64,000 bases of DNA, taken from the NCBI GenBank assembly GCA_965656785.1, contig CBFHLY010000004.1, forward strand, positions 1 to 64,000, in the 5' to 3' direction. Positions within the stretch are counted from its first letter, which is position 1, and each line of letters opens with the position of its first letter. Below the pieces are notes generated by a model that was not told the origin of the DNA, made no database searches, and saw nothing but the letters and a program-made list of their open reading frames with translations. Positions 16,185-24,568 of the stretch are shown here, piece after piece. The translations under genes and the position numbers were made by a program. The DNA comes from JALQTD01 sp965656785. GTDB taxonomy: Bacteria; Bacteroidota; Bacteroidia; Flavobacteriales_D; Sanyastnellaceae.

Positions 16185-17384
16185 ATGCCCACCCTCTCTC
16201 AAAAAGGCCTGTCCATGCCGGACAGCCCCATCCGCAAGCTCGCTCGCTTCGCGGTGGCTGCAAAAGCGGCCGGTCGCGAGGTCATTCACCTCAACATCGG
16301 TCAACCCGACATCGCCACGCCGGAAGTCGCGTGGGATGCCGTGCGGAAGTCGGATTTGTCGGTCCTGGAGTACAGCCCTTCGGAGGGCTTTGCCTCGTAC
16401 CGCGAGGGGTTGGCGCGCTATTATGCAGGGGTCGGTGTGGACGTGACCCCAGACCAAATCCTGGTCACAACCGGCGGATCCGAAGCCCTTGTTTTCGCCT
16501 TCATGTCCTGCCTGAACCCGGGCGATGAGGTCATCATCCCCGAGCCGTTTTACGCGAACTACAACGGATTCGCCGAAATGGCGGGCGTGCGCATCGTTCC
16601 GGTGACCGCGCGGCTCGACGACGGGTTCGCTTTGCCGCCCATGTCGGCCTTTGCCGAACGCATCACCGACCGCACGAAGGCCATCCTCGTGTGCAACCCC
16701 GGCAATCCGACAGGGACGGTCTACAGCGATGAGGCGTTGGCGGCGTTGGCGGATTTGGTCCGGGAACACGACCTGTATTTGTTCGCGGACGAGGTTTACC
16801 GGGAATTTGCCTACTCGGGCATCCTGCCGAGCAGCGTCCTTTCCCTGCCTGGCCTTGAAGACCACGCCATCGTCATCGACAGCGTATCGAAGCGCTACAG
16901 CATGTGCGGCGCGCGCATCGGTGCGATGGTCACGCGCAATGCTGCGGTTTACGGTGCGGCGATGAAATTTGCCATGACCCGACTGAGCCCGCCGACCTTG
17001 GCCCAAATCGCTTCCGAGGCAGCGCTCAATACTCCAGCCGCTTACTTCGAGGAAGTCCGCGCTCAATACGTGGCCCGCCGCGATGCCTTGGTGGACGGAT
17101 TGCAGTCCATTCCCGGGGTGACCTGTCCGCGACCAGGAGGGGCATTTTACGCCGTGGCACGGTTTCCCATCGACGACGCGAACACCTTCTGCCAGTGGTT
17201 GCTCGAGTCGTTTGATTGGCAAGGTGCGACCGTGATGTTGGCGCCCAACAGCGGCTTCTATGCGACGGAAGGGGCAGGGCGCGATGAGGTGCGCATGGCG
17301 TACGTTTTGGGGGTGCCGAAGATCCTACAAGCCGTAAACATCTTGCGGGAGGCCTTGGCGGTGTATCCGGGGCGCACGAACTGA
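16185..17384 (+). CDS. PLP-dependent class I/II aminotransferase (aspartate aminotransferase-like)
   Basis: 399 residues, fold type I. NIGQPDIATP, TTGGSEALVFAF, NPGNPTGTVYS, the PLP-binding Lys236 in DSVSKRYSMCGARIG and a C-terminal RMAYVL with the substrate-carboxylate Arg are all present. The family transfers amino groups between amino acids and 2-oxoacids; aspartate is the commonest substrate of this subgroup, but specificity is not readable from sequence. It stands between a GNAT gene and a small membrane protein, so context does not help. A GC-rich hairpin without a T tail follows. Confidence 0.88.
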   Translation: MPTLSQKGLSMPDSPIRKLARFAVAAKAAGREVIHLNIGQPDIATPEVAWDAVRKSDLSVLEYSPSEGFASYREGLARYYAGVGVDVTPDQILVTTGGSEALVFAFMSCLNPGDEVIIPEPFYANYNGFAEMAGVRIVPVTARLDDGFALPPMSAFAERITDRTKAILVCNPGNPTGTVYSDEALAALADLVREHDLYLFADEVYREFAYSGILPSSVLSLPGLEDHAIVIDSVSKRYSMCGARIGAMVTRNAAVYGAAMKFAMTRLSPPTLAQIASEAALNTPAAYFEEVRAQYVARRDALVDGLQSIPGVTCPRPGGAFYAVARFPIDDANTFCQWLLESFDWQGATVMLAPNSGFYATEGAGRDEVRMAYVLGVPKILQAVNILREALAVYPGRTN

Positions 17385-17403
17385 CCGAGGTCAGTTGACG
17401 AAC

Positions 17404-17422
17404 GGTGGCGGACTGCGCCACC
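17404..17422 (+). other. hairpin after the aminotransferase gene
   Basis: GGTGGCG / CGCCACC, seven base pairs with a GACTG loop, 20 bases after the stop. No T run follows, so termination is uncertain. Confidence 0.35.
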
Positions 17423-17461
17423 TCAGGAGGCATCGGGTGGAGTGTCCGCACCTTGCGTGCC

Positions 17462-17812
17462 ATGAACAAATGGATGGCTTTCATCGGTTTGGGGGCGTTG
17501 CTCCTCCTGAATAGCGGCTTGAAATTGGCCGAGGTATTGAACTTCTTCGAGCACCGCGAGGCGATTGCGGCCACGTTGTGCGTGGAAAAGGACGTTCCTG
17601 GAAGTTGCTGCGCGGGCAGTTGCCACGTGGCGGCGCGCACGGGCGCTTTGGATGGCTCGGCCGGTTCATCGCCCATGGAGTCGACCCCCATTGCGCGGCT
17701 CGTGGAGCAGCCGTATGTGGCCGAAACGAAGCGCGTGCTGCGGCCTTGGAACTGGGCGCGTGCGGTGCGCTTGTTCCGGCTGTGGGCGCGGCCGGAAGCG
17801 GATTTGGCCTGA
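17462..17812 (+). CDS. small membrane-anchored protein with a conserved-looking Cys motif
   Basis: 116 residues from ATG 17462 (preferred over the start at 17405 because it begins directly with the hydrophobic segment MNKWMAFIGLGALLLLNSG). After the helix comes ATLCVEKDVPGSCCAGSCHV. This looks like the C-x-x-K-(D/E)-x-P...C-x-G-x-C pattern of short Bacteroidota proteins that often sit near metal-handling genes; no such genes are adjacent here. The C-terminal tail is basic. Function unknown. Confidence 0.6.
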   Translation: MNKWMAFIGLGALLLLNSGLKLAEVLNFFEHREAIAATLCVEKDVPGSCCAGSCHVAARTGALDGSAGSSPMESTPIARLVEQPYVAETKRVLRPWNWARAVRLFRLWARPEADLA

Positions 17813-17830
17813 TTCCGAAATGAAGGCACC

Positions 17831-17857
17831 CAAGTTCGCGGTGGCTGTGCGAACTTG
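17831..17857 (+). promoter_or_regulatory. hairpin directly upstream of a glycosyltransferase start
   Basis: Perfect nine-base-pair inverted repeat CAAGTTCGC / GCGAACTTG with a 9-base loop, ending 5 bases before the ATG at 17863. No T tail. If transcribed it would sit on the initiation region; the right arm also contains GAACTTGC, similar to other -7-like boxes close to starts in this window. Confidence 0.4.
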
Positions 17858-17862
17858 CGCCC

Positions 17863-18564
17863 ATGAATTGGGGGAGTCTTGCGGTGCATGTCATCATTCC
17901 AGCGCTGAATGAGGAGGAGGCCATTGGGCAGGTGATTGCGGACATCCCGAGTGGGGTGGTGCGGGTGTGGGTGGTGGACAACGGTTCTTCGGACCGCACT
18001 GCCGAGGTGGCGGCTGCAGCGGGGGCGCACGTGCTGCGCCAACCGGAGCGCGGTTACGGCGCAGCGTGTTTGATGGGCATCAACGCGGCCTTGAAGTCGG
18101 GCGCGCAGACCCTCGTGTTCCTCGACGGCGACTACAGCGATTTCCCAGGCCAAATCACCGAGCTCCTTCACCCCCTCGCCACCCAAACCGCCGACCTCGT
18201 CATCGGTTCCCGCGAGCTGGGACACCGCGAGGCGGGCTCGCTGATGCCGCAGCAGCGCTTTGGCAACTGGCTCGCCACCACCCTCATGCGCTGGATTTAC
18301 GGCGTCCGCTACACGGACCTCGGTCCTTTCCGGGCCATCACCCGTTCCGCGTACGAACAACTCGGCATGCGGGACCGCAATTACGGTTGGACCGTGGAAA
18401 TGCAAATCCGTGCCGCACAGCTGGGCCTTCGCGGCGTCGAAGTCCCCGTCGATTACCGTCCGCGAATCGGCCAGTCCAAGGTCAGCGGCACCCTGAAAGG
18501 ATCGGTGCTCGCGGGCTATAAAATCCTGTCCACCTTGTTCATCCTCCACTTTCGACGCGGATGA
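17863..18564 (+). CDS. family 2 glycosyltransferase, polyprenyl-phosphate sugar transferase type
   Basis: 233 residues. The GT2 nucleotide-sugar fold is clear: VIIPALNEEEAIG, VVDNGSSDRT, QPERGYGAACLMG, the metal-binding FLDGDYSD and DLGPFRAITR. Length and motifs fit the DPM1-like group that loads mannose or glucose onto polyprenyl phosphate; no C-terminal membrane helices are seen. The next two genes overlap in series (4 bases each), so this enzyme may supply a lipid-linked sugar to the membrane transferase two genes on. Codon usage changes from G-ending to C-ending around 18110, inside the gene. Confidence 0.85.
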   Translation: MNWGSLAVHVIIPALNEEEAIGQVIADIPSGVVRVWVVDNGSSDRTAEVAAAAGAHVLRQPERGYGAACLMGINAALKSGAQTLVFLDGDYSDFPGQITELLHPLATQTADLVIGSRELGHREAGSLMPQQRFGNWLATTLMRWIYGVRYTDLGPFRAITRSAYEQLGMRDRNYGWTVEMQIRAAQLGLRGVEVPVDYRPRIGQSKVSGTLKGSVLAGYKILSTLFILHFRRG

Positions 18565-19967
18565 CCGCCCTCTGGATTGCATTCGTTTCCCTGTACTTCC
18601 TGGCAGGCACGGCCATGCTCGTTCAGGGCGGCATGCAGCTCGCCCTGCTGCGCGCCTTGCGCAAGGCGCCTCCTCCGCTGGTTGATGCTCCCCGTCCTGA
18701 AGGCAGCCTCCTCGTTCAGCTCCCCGTTTACAACGAGTCCGCCGTGGCGCAGCGCTTGCTCAACGCCATCGCACGACTCCGTTGGTCGGGAGGCGATTTG
18801 CACATCCAAATCCTCGACGACAGCACCGATGCCACTCCGGAATTGGTGGCGGCCTGGCTCGATGTCCACGCGGCGACACATCCCGCTCGTTGGTCCCACC
18901 TTCGGAGAACGAACCGATCGGGATTCAAGGCCGGGGCGTTGGACGCGGGCTTGCGTGCCGCACCCGAAGCGGATTTTGTGGCGATCTTCGACGCCGACTT
19001 CGTTCCCGAACCCGATTTCCTCGAACGCGCTACGTCAGCCCTCGTCGCTGGGGTCCAAACCGCTGTGGTTCAAGCCCGTTGGGCGCATTTGAATCGGAAC
19101 GAAAACGCGTTGACTTCCGTCCAGGCCTTGAACCTCGATGCCCATTTTACGGTGGAGCAGGGGGGGCGTTCGGCCTTGGGCGGCTGGGCGGCATTCAACG
19201 GAACAGCGGGGGTGTGGCGGCGCTCGGCCATCGACGAAGCCGGGGGCTGGATGGGGGATACGCTGGCCGAGGACTTTGACCTCAGCATTCGGGTGCAATT
19301 GGCGGGCTGGCGCGTGGCCTACCTCGATGACCTGGAGGCACCGGCCGAGTTGCCTGCTCGGTTTGGGGCATACGCTTCCCAACAACACCGTTGGACCGCC
19401 GGCGGAGCGGGCTGTGCGCGCAAGCACGTTCGCGCCATTTGGCGGAGTTACCGCGGGGTGCGCCGGCGGCATGCCCTCGGTCAACTGTTCGCCAGTTCCA
19501 TCCACGTTCCGGTTTGGCTCATGGCCACGGCCTCGGTGCCGCTCGTCGCAATCGAAGCATGGTCCGGGGCGTTCGGTTGGGTCTTGCCCACCGGAGCGGT
19601 TTTCGCAGCTGCGTTGCTGGTGCTCATCGCCCTGTACGCAGAGGCCCACAAGCGCCGAGGATCTGCTTCCTGGTTCCCGTGCCAAATGCTCGGCATGTTG
19701 CTCCTCGGAACCGGAATGACGTGGCGCAACGTGCGATCGGTTCGGCAAGGTTGGAGGGGCAAGGCGGGTGGCTTTGTTCGCACCCCGAAGGGCGGGATGG
19801 CCTCGGCGACGGTGTCGCGGTCCGTGACGGCGGAGTGGTTTTGGTCCTTCTATTTTGCGTCGGGCATCGCGCTGGGCGCGTGGGTGGGCGAGTGGGGGCT
19901 GTTGCCGTTTCACGCGCTTCTCGCGGCGGGTTACGCCTGGGTGGGCCACATGTCCCGTACCCCATGA
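18561..19967 (+). CDS. membrane family 2 glycosyltransferase, cellulose-synthase-like
   Basis: 468 residues. An N-terminal membrane helix (residues 1-30) precedes a processive-type GT2 domain with DDSTD, FDADFVPEPDF, GTAGVWRRSAI, AEDFDLSIR and QQHRW, the D,D,D,QxxRW signature of CESA-like enzymes. Four or more membrane helices follow, from about residue 300. Such enzymes use UDP- or GDP-sugars to make beta-linked polymers or glycolipids. Overlaps both neighbours (ATGA at each end), so the three genes form one translation unit. Confidence 0.85.
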   Translation: MTALWIAFVSLYFLAGTAMLVQGGMQLALLRALRKAPPPLVDAPRPEGSLLVQLPVYNESAVAQRLLNAIARLRWSGGDLHIQILDDSTDATPELVAAWLDVHAATHPARWSHLRRTNRSGFKAGALDAGLRAAPEADFVAIFDADFVPEPDFLERATSALVAGVQTAVVQARWAHLNRNENALTSVQALNLDAHFTVEQGGRSALGGWAAFNGTAGVWRRSAIDEAGGWMGDTLAEDFDLSIRVQLAGWRVAYLDDLEAPAELPARFGAYASQQHRWTAGGAGCARKHVRAIWRSYRGVRRRHALGQLFASSIHVPVWLMATASVPLVAIEAWSGAFGWVLPTGAVFAAALLVLIALYAEAHKRRGSASWFPCQMLGMLLLGTGMTWRNVRSVRQGWRGKAGGFVRTPKGGMASATVSRSVTAEWFWSFYFASGIALGAWVGEWGLLPFHALLAAGYAWVGHMSRTP

Positions 19968-21253
19968 AGGCGGTCTGGGTCGTGGGCACCCCGGTGGTGC
20001 TGTTGCTGACGTGGTGGGTTGTCGGAGAACCCCGGTCTGCCATGCCGTCCCTGCTCGGTCACGCGGCGGTGACCCTGCTGTTCGCTTGGGCGTGGAGCCG
20101 CCGCGGTCCGGACTCCGCGGCGTGGTTGATGGGCGTTGCGGTGGCGCTGCGGTGCGCGGTGTGGTGGGCGCCCGCGACGCCTCTGTTGAGCGAAGATTGG
20201 GTGCGGTATGCGTGGGACGGGTGGGTCCTGGTCCAAGGGCATTGGCCCACCGGCGTCATTCCTTCGCAGTGGCAGGCCAATCCGCCGGTCCCCTGGTCTC
20301 CCCTTGCGGAGTCGATGCTCGCCGGCATGAACAGCCCGAATCATCCGGGAGTTTACCCACCGTTGGCCCAGCTCGTGTTCGCACTTCCGTGGTGGTTCGG
20401 AGCGAAGTCCTTGTCGTCGTGGTGGTCGATGTACCAGGGGCTTGTTCTGTTGGCGGACACGGCGGCAGTCGCGGGCTTGGTTCGTTTGTTGAAGCGGTGG
20501 GGCCGGTCTCCCCGCGAGGCTGCGGCATATGCGTTTCACCCGATCGTGTTGCTGGAAGGTGGGGCCAATGGGCATTTGGAATGGGCCGTTGTGGCGGTGG
20601 GTGTGGCGGCGGCATTGAGCTGGCCGCGGAACAGGGCGGTGACGGCACTGGGGGCTGCTGCCGCCATCGGCCTGAAGTGGTTGCCCGTGTTGGGGTTGCC
20701 GGCGTGGGCTTGGGTCCGTTGGTCGGAACGGAGGCGCGAGGGATGGGTTTGGGCAGCGCTGGCGGCGGGGGCTGCGGGGTTCGCCGCGCTTGCTTGGGTG
20801 AGCATGCGCTTGTTCGTGGACCGGTTTGAGTTCCACGCTGGCCCGTATTACCTCGTGCGCAATGGGGTCATGGCATTTACGGAGCACAATCCGATCTGGT
20901 GGTTGGGACCGGTGATGACGGCGGCAGGGGGGCTCGGGGTGGTGTGGGCGGCCACACGCAGCCGCTGGACCGTGCCGCAGCGGTGGGTGGTCGGTTGGGG
21001 GCTGTGGTTGGCCCTGTCCACGACGGTGCACCCGTGGTATTTGATGTACCTCGTGCCGTTGGGTGCGTTCACGCCGTGGAGGTGGCCGTTTTGGGTCGCG
21101 GGAGCGGGCGCACTGAGTTACGCGCACTATGCGCGGTTGCCGGTGGATGCGTGGGCCCTTGGGGCGTTTTGGGGCGTGGTGGGGATGGCGGTGGCGTGGG
21201 ACATTTGGCAAGCCAAATCCCGCAAGCCTCACCGAATCCCCGTCACGATGTAA
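19964..21253 (+). CDS. integral-membrane glycosyltransferase (GT-C / mannosyltransferase-like)
   Basis: 429 residues with about ten to twelve predicted hydrophobic helices rich in Trp and Ala. Early in the chain SEDWVRYAWDGWVLVQGH and NHPGVYPPLAQ resemble the first periplasmic loop of GT-C enzymes (GT87/PMT type), where an acidic residue is catalytic. These enzymes take sugars from polyprenyl-phosphate donors, matching the DPM1-like gene two upstream. Start is the ATG in ATGA overlap with the preceding stop; a longer frame from 19391 is a shadow. The 3' end overlaps the convergent DUF1704 gene by 25 bases. Confidence 0.72.
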   Translation: MKAVWVVGTPVVLLLTWWVVGEPRSAMPSLLGHAAVTLLFAWAWSRRGPDSAAWLMGVAVALRCAVWWAPATPLLSEDWVRYAWDGWVLVQGHWPTGVIPSQWQANPPVPWSPLAESMLAGMNSPNHPGVYPPLAQLVFALPWWFGAKSLSSWWSMYQGLVLLADTAAVAGLVRLLKRWGRSPREAAAYAFHPIVLLEGGANGHLEWAVVAVGVAAALSWPRNRAVTALGAAAAIGLKWLPVLGLPAWAWVRWSERRREGWVWAALAAGAAGFAALAWVSMRLFVDRFEFHAGPYYLVRNGVMAFTEHNPIWWLGPVMTAAGGLGVVWAATRSRWTVPQRWVVGWGLWLALSTTVHPWYLMYLVPLGAFTPWRWPFWVAGAGALSYAHYARLPVDAWALGAFWGVVGMAVAWDIWQAKSRKPHRIPVTM

Positions 21254-23241
21254 TCGAACAACGGGTCGTTCAACTCGGGACTCGGATCCGTAAACGGCAG
21301 CGGCATGTACTTCGGCGGATGCAACAGGCCCCGCTGCATCATTTCCTGCAGGGTGTCGTAGAATTCCATCGAGCATTTGCCCAGCAGCAACGGGCTCAAA
21401 TCTTCCTCGTTGCGCCACAGTTCAAACACCTCCCGGAGCCCCTGCAAATACAGGTAGTCCTTTGTGAGTCCGCCTCCGCGGTACACGCGGGTGGTGAGCG
21501 AGAAGGCGGAATGGGCCTCGAGTTCGAGTTCCCGCGTGAGGTGGCGGTACGTTTCGACGAAATCCGCACCACCGACCATGTGGTCGACGGCAATGACCCG
21601 GTAGGCGAGTTCCTTCAACCGCCGCAACGTCGTGTTGCCACTGAGGTACTCGGCCAGCACCGCGAGGCCTTCTTGCGTCCGCGTGGCCACCCGGGTGCCG
21701 ATGCTGAGCAGCTTGAGCGGCTGGTGCGCAGCGTTCATGGTGGTGACCATGTGGACCCCGATTTCATGGTGAACCAAATAGCGCAATTCCTTCGGACGGA
21801 AGGTGGCGCCCTTTTTCAACAGCACCTTGCGTTCGGCGTTGTTCACCATGGCGTCGGCCACGATGCGCGAGGTGACCTGGACCTTGCCTTGAAAGCCGTA
21901 ATGGGCCATGCCTTCGAGGAAGGCTTGGCGCGCGACGTCGGTGCCCACCCGCTTTTCCGGCCGGACTTCTTCTTCCACTTCCGGCAGGTGCAGCAAATAC
22001 TGGGCGTTCTTCAAGTCCTGGTCCGACGGCGCGCCGTAGTACCGCAAGGAGTTGTAGAGGAAATTCGGTGAGCCGAGGGTGGCCAACAAATCCACCTTAT
22101 CGAGGTACGCGCTGATGGTGGCTTCGTACAGCTCGCGGATGCTGTCGTCCTCGATGCGTTCCACCGGAATGCGCAAGAGTTGGCGCTTCAGTTTGAACGG
22201 TTCGAGTTGCAGCGGTCGGTAGGAGAACTGCGGATTCGTGGCGCCCTTCGATGCGAAAAAGGCCCGGCGTTCCCGCTCGACGTTGATGGGGTTGACGTGG
22301 TTGAGGACCTCGAAGCCGCGCACGAGTTGGTGAAGTTCTGCGTCCACACGGAGGACCTGTTCCGTCGGTTCGGATGAGAGCAGGCGCGCGGCTTCCGGGC
22401 TTGAGTAGCGCGTGTGGCGTTTGGCGAATGCCCAGGCGTGCGATACGATGGCCTGCTTGAACACCTGCTGCAAGGCGCGCGTGATGACCGGGTAACGCTC
22501 GCCGGTTTCTTCGTCGCAGTAGACCTTCTTGACTTCGGTGGCGAGCACCAGCGTTTGGTCAAAGCGTTCGCTGATGAAGGCCAAATTGTACCCCCTTCCC
22601 ATGAACACGTCGTTCACCGCGCAGGCGGTGTCGATTTCATGCGGGAGCTCCTGCTCGGCCAAAAGCCCCGCAAACGCCTCCACCTCCGGGGCCCACTTCG
22701 GGTCCAACCGCTCCGATCCGATGTTGAACGTCGGCACTGGGCGGTCCCACCGCTTCCAATTGTAGCTGTGGATGTCGTACACCACGCACCCCCCAAACCG
22801 CCGTTCAATTTCCCCGACCAACGCGGCCATGACCTCATAAAATCGCCGGTGCCGCGCCAACGAGCGTTGCCGTTCTTCTCGGTTCAGTGGCCGGCTCCAG
22901 ACCTTCCGTCCCCACGCTTCATCGAACACGGCTTGGTCCGGTGTCCGGTTCAAGTCGTAGGCATAGCGCGAATCCAGCCCCACCACCGTGATGGGCATGG
23001 CGGTGATGAAGGTGTCCGTATCCGGGTCCTCCTCTTGCCACCGGTCGAACTCGTCCAGCGCGCATTTGAGCTGCAGCTCGTGCCGCATGCGTCCTCCCGC
23101 ATGGATGGCGGTGCACACGAACGGCACGTAATCCGTAATCCGAATCCGCAACCCCGTGTCCGTGGCTTCGGCTTCAAAGTCGCGACCCGCCCGAATCCGT
23201 TCGATGATTTCGGCGCTGGTCAATTGCAACGGCTTCCTCAC
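21229..23241 (-). CDS. N-formylglutamate-amidohydrolase-like domain fused to a DUF1704 (QEGLA/MATCAP-like) metallopeptidase domain
   Basis: 670 residues from a GTG at 23241 that overlaps the upstream stop as GTGA; a longer frame has no family sequence. Residues about 20-270 look like an N-formylglutamate amidohydrolase: AIHAGGRM, GLDSRYAYDLNR, YDIHSYN, TEVKKVYCDE. Residues about 340-660 are DUF1704, the family annotated as flavohemoglobin expression-modulating QEGLA protein, with HHEIGVH (492-497 for HEIGVH) and TQEGLAVLAEY (from 522), a gluzincin-like zinc site. Eukaryotic members (MATCAP) are tubulin carboxypeptidases. A carboxypeptidase or amidohydrolase acting on the product of the ATP-grasp partner is inferred, not shown. 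Confidence 0.85.
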   Translation of the reverse strand: MRKPLQLTSAEIIERIRAGRDFEAEATDTGLRIRITDYVPFVCTAIHAGGRMRHELQLKCALDEFDRWQEEDPDTDTFITAMPITVVGLDSRYAYDLNRTPDQAVFDEAWGRKVWSRPLNREERQRSLARHRRFYEVMAALVGEIERRFGGCVVYDIHSYNWKRWDRPVPTFNIGSERLDPKWAPEVEAFAGLLAEQELPHEIDTACAVNDVFMGRGYNLAFISERFDQTLVLATEVKKVYCDEETGERYPVITRALQQVFKQAIVSHAWAFAKRHTRYSSPEAARLLSSEPTEQVLRVDAELHQLVRGFEVLNHVNPINVERERRAFFASKGATNPQFSYRPLQLEPFKLKRQLLRIPVERIEDDSIRELYEATISAYLDKVDLLATLGSPNFLYNSLRYYGAPSDQDLKNAQYLLHLPEVEEEVRPEKRVGTDVARQAFLEGMAHYGFQGKVQVTSRIVADAMVNNAERKVLLKKGATFRPKELRYLVHHEIGVHMVTTMNAAHQPLKLLSIGTRVATRTQEGLAVLAEYLSGNTTLRRLKELAYRVIAVDHMVGGADFVETYRHLTRELELEAHSAFSLTTRVYRGGGLTKDYLYLQGLREVFELWRNEEDLSPLLLGKCSMEFYDTLQEMMQRGLLHPPKYMPLPFTDPSPELNDPLFDYIVTGIR

Positions 23242-24269
23242 GCTTCGTCCACGGTTCTTCTGAGTGCAACCCGACGCTCTTGGCTCCAAGCTTGGTGCCG
23301 CACCATGTCCTCCGCCCAATCGACGATGCGCTTTTGCAACTTCACCTTGTTCAAGCGGTTGATGTTCACGATGCCACCGGGGCTCAAGACGTTGACCTCG
23401 ATGAGCTTGCCTCCGATGAGGTCGATGCCGACGAAAAACAGCCCGTCTTTGATGAGTTTCGGGCCGATGAGTTGACACACCCGCTTCTCCTCCGCTGTGA
23501 GCACGTGCTTGACGGCCTTGCCGCCGGCGTGGACGTTGGAGCGCGCTTCGCCTTCTGCCGGCACCCGGCGCATCGCACCGATGGGCTCACCGTGCAGCAT
23601 CAACACCCGCACATCGCCTTGATCCGCGCCTTCGACGTAGTCCTGGATGATGACGTAATTCGATTCGTTCCCCTTTCCGGAGATGTAGAAGTCCAAAAGC
23701 GAATTCACGTTCTGGATGGCGTTCTTTTCGATGACGATGACGCCGCTTCCCCCGAATCCGTTCAGGGGCTTCATGATCATCTTTTGGGAGGTGTTTTCCC
23801 GAATGACCCGCTGGAGGTACTCCTTGTTCTTTGAAACCCAGGTTCGTGGGGTGATCTCAGCGCCCGGCCCGTTGATGGCCGCGGTGTAAAGCTTGTTGTT
23901 CGCTTCGCGCAGCCCGAGGACGTTGTTCACGATGAGGACGTCGTCCTTGACGGAGTCGAGGAAGTTGAGCACCGTGGCGTCCAATGGCGGGTTCGCCCGC
24001 ATGAAGATGACATCGAAGCCAGCGAGGGGGAGCATTTGCTCCTTGAATTTGGCCTGCTTGTAGAACGTTTCAACGGACTTCGATGGCTTTACCGCTGTAT
24101 CGTACATGCGACAAAACGCCATCGTCGTGGAATCGCGGATGGTCAAATTGGGTGCCGTCGTGAGGCCCACCCGATGTCCTCGGCTGGCGCACTCGTGGAT
24201 CATGCGGAGCGTGCTGTCGGAAGCCGGGGTGATGGCCTCCCAAGGGTACATGATGAAGCAGACGTTCAT
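23238..24269 (-). CDS. glutathione-synthetase-like ATP-grasp ligase
   Basis: 343 residues. The ATP-grasp fold is recognisable from MIMKPLNGFGGSGVIVIEK (phosphate-binding and Lys), IIQDYVEGADQGDVRVLML, GEPIGAMRRVPAEGEARSNVHAGG and the metal site FFVGIDLIGGKLIEVNVLSPGG. GshB makes glutathione, but the partner is not a gamma-glutamylcysteine synthetase, so another amide or peptide bond to a carboxylate is possible. ATG 24269 gives MNVCFIMYPWE; a TTG at 24284 is the alternative. Couples by GTGA overlap to the DUF1704 gene, so both products are probably made together. Confidence 0.85.
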   Translation of the reverse strand: MNVCFIMYPWEAITPASDSTLRMIHECASRGHRVGLTTAPNLTIRDSTTMAFCRMYDTAVKPSKSVETFYKQAKFKEQMLPLAGFDVIFMRANPPLDATVLNFLDSVKDDVLIVNNVLGLREANNKLYTAAINGPGAEITPRTWVSKNKEYLQRVIRENTSQKMIMKPLNGFGGSGVIVIEKNAIQNVNSLLDFYISGKGNESNYVIIQDYVEGADQGDVRVLMLHGEPIGAMRRVPAEGEARSNVHAGGKAVKHVLTAEEKRVCQLIGPKLIKDGLFFVGIDLIGGKLIEVNVLSPGGIVNINRLNKVKLQKRIVDWAEDMVRHQAWSQERRVALRRTVDEA

Positions 24270-24299
24270 GCGGTTGTGTTTCAATCGTTTTCGCGCGGT

Positions 24300-24307
24300 C
24301 GAAAGTA
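24300..24307 (-). promoter_or_regulatory. possible -7 box TACTTTCG of the ATP-grasp/DUF1704 unit
   Basis: Seven of eight match to TAnnTTTG on the minus strand, 30 bases before ATG 24269. No -33 element found. The remaining bases up to 24496 show no other clear signal. Confidence 0.3.
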
Positions 24308-24496
24308 CACCAGCAACCCAGAGGTTGTTCTCGCCTTAACGAAAAAAACACAGCCGATGCTCTTTCATGGAATGGGGCTCGTTTTCAATCCCTTACAGAG
24401 GTGCCCAATCGGTCACGGATGCTGGGATTTATGTCTTTATTAATCAGTGGATTGCGTAGCTGACGCGTGCGGGTTCACACAGTTCACTTAATTTCA

Positions 24497-24528
24497 TTTG
24501 GGCGGAGGGAAATGAACTTCGAAATTTG
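24497..24528 (+). promoter_or_regulatory. possible promoter of the secreted-protein pair
   Basis: TTTG at 24497-24500, 20 bases, then GAAATTTG at 24521-24528 (one mismatch). It ends 40 bases before the ATG at 24569, in an intergenic stretch that is noticeably more AT-rich than the genes around it. Confidence 0.45.
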
Positions 24529-24568
24529 AAATCCCTGGATTCATGGGTGTTTTCTAAACGAGATTGCG

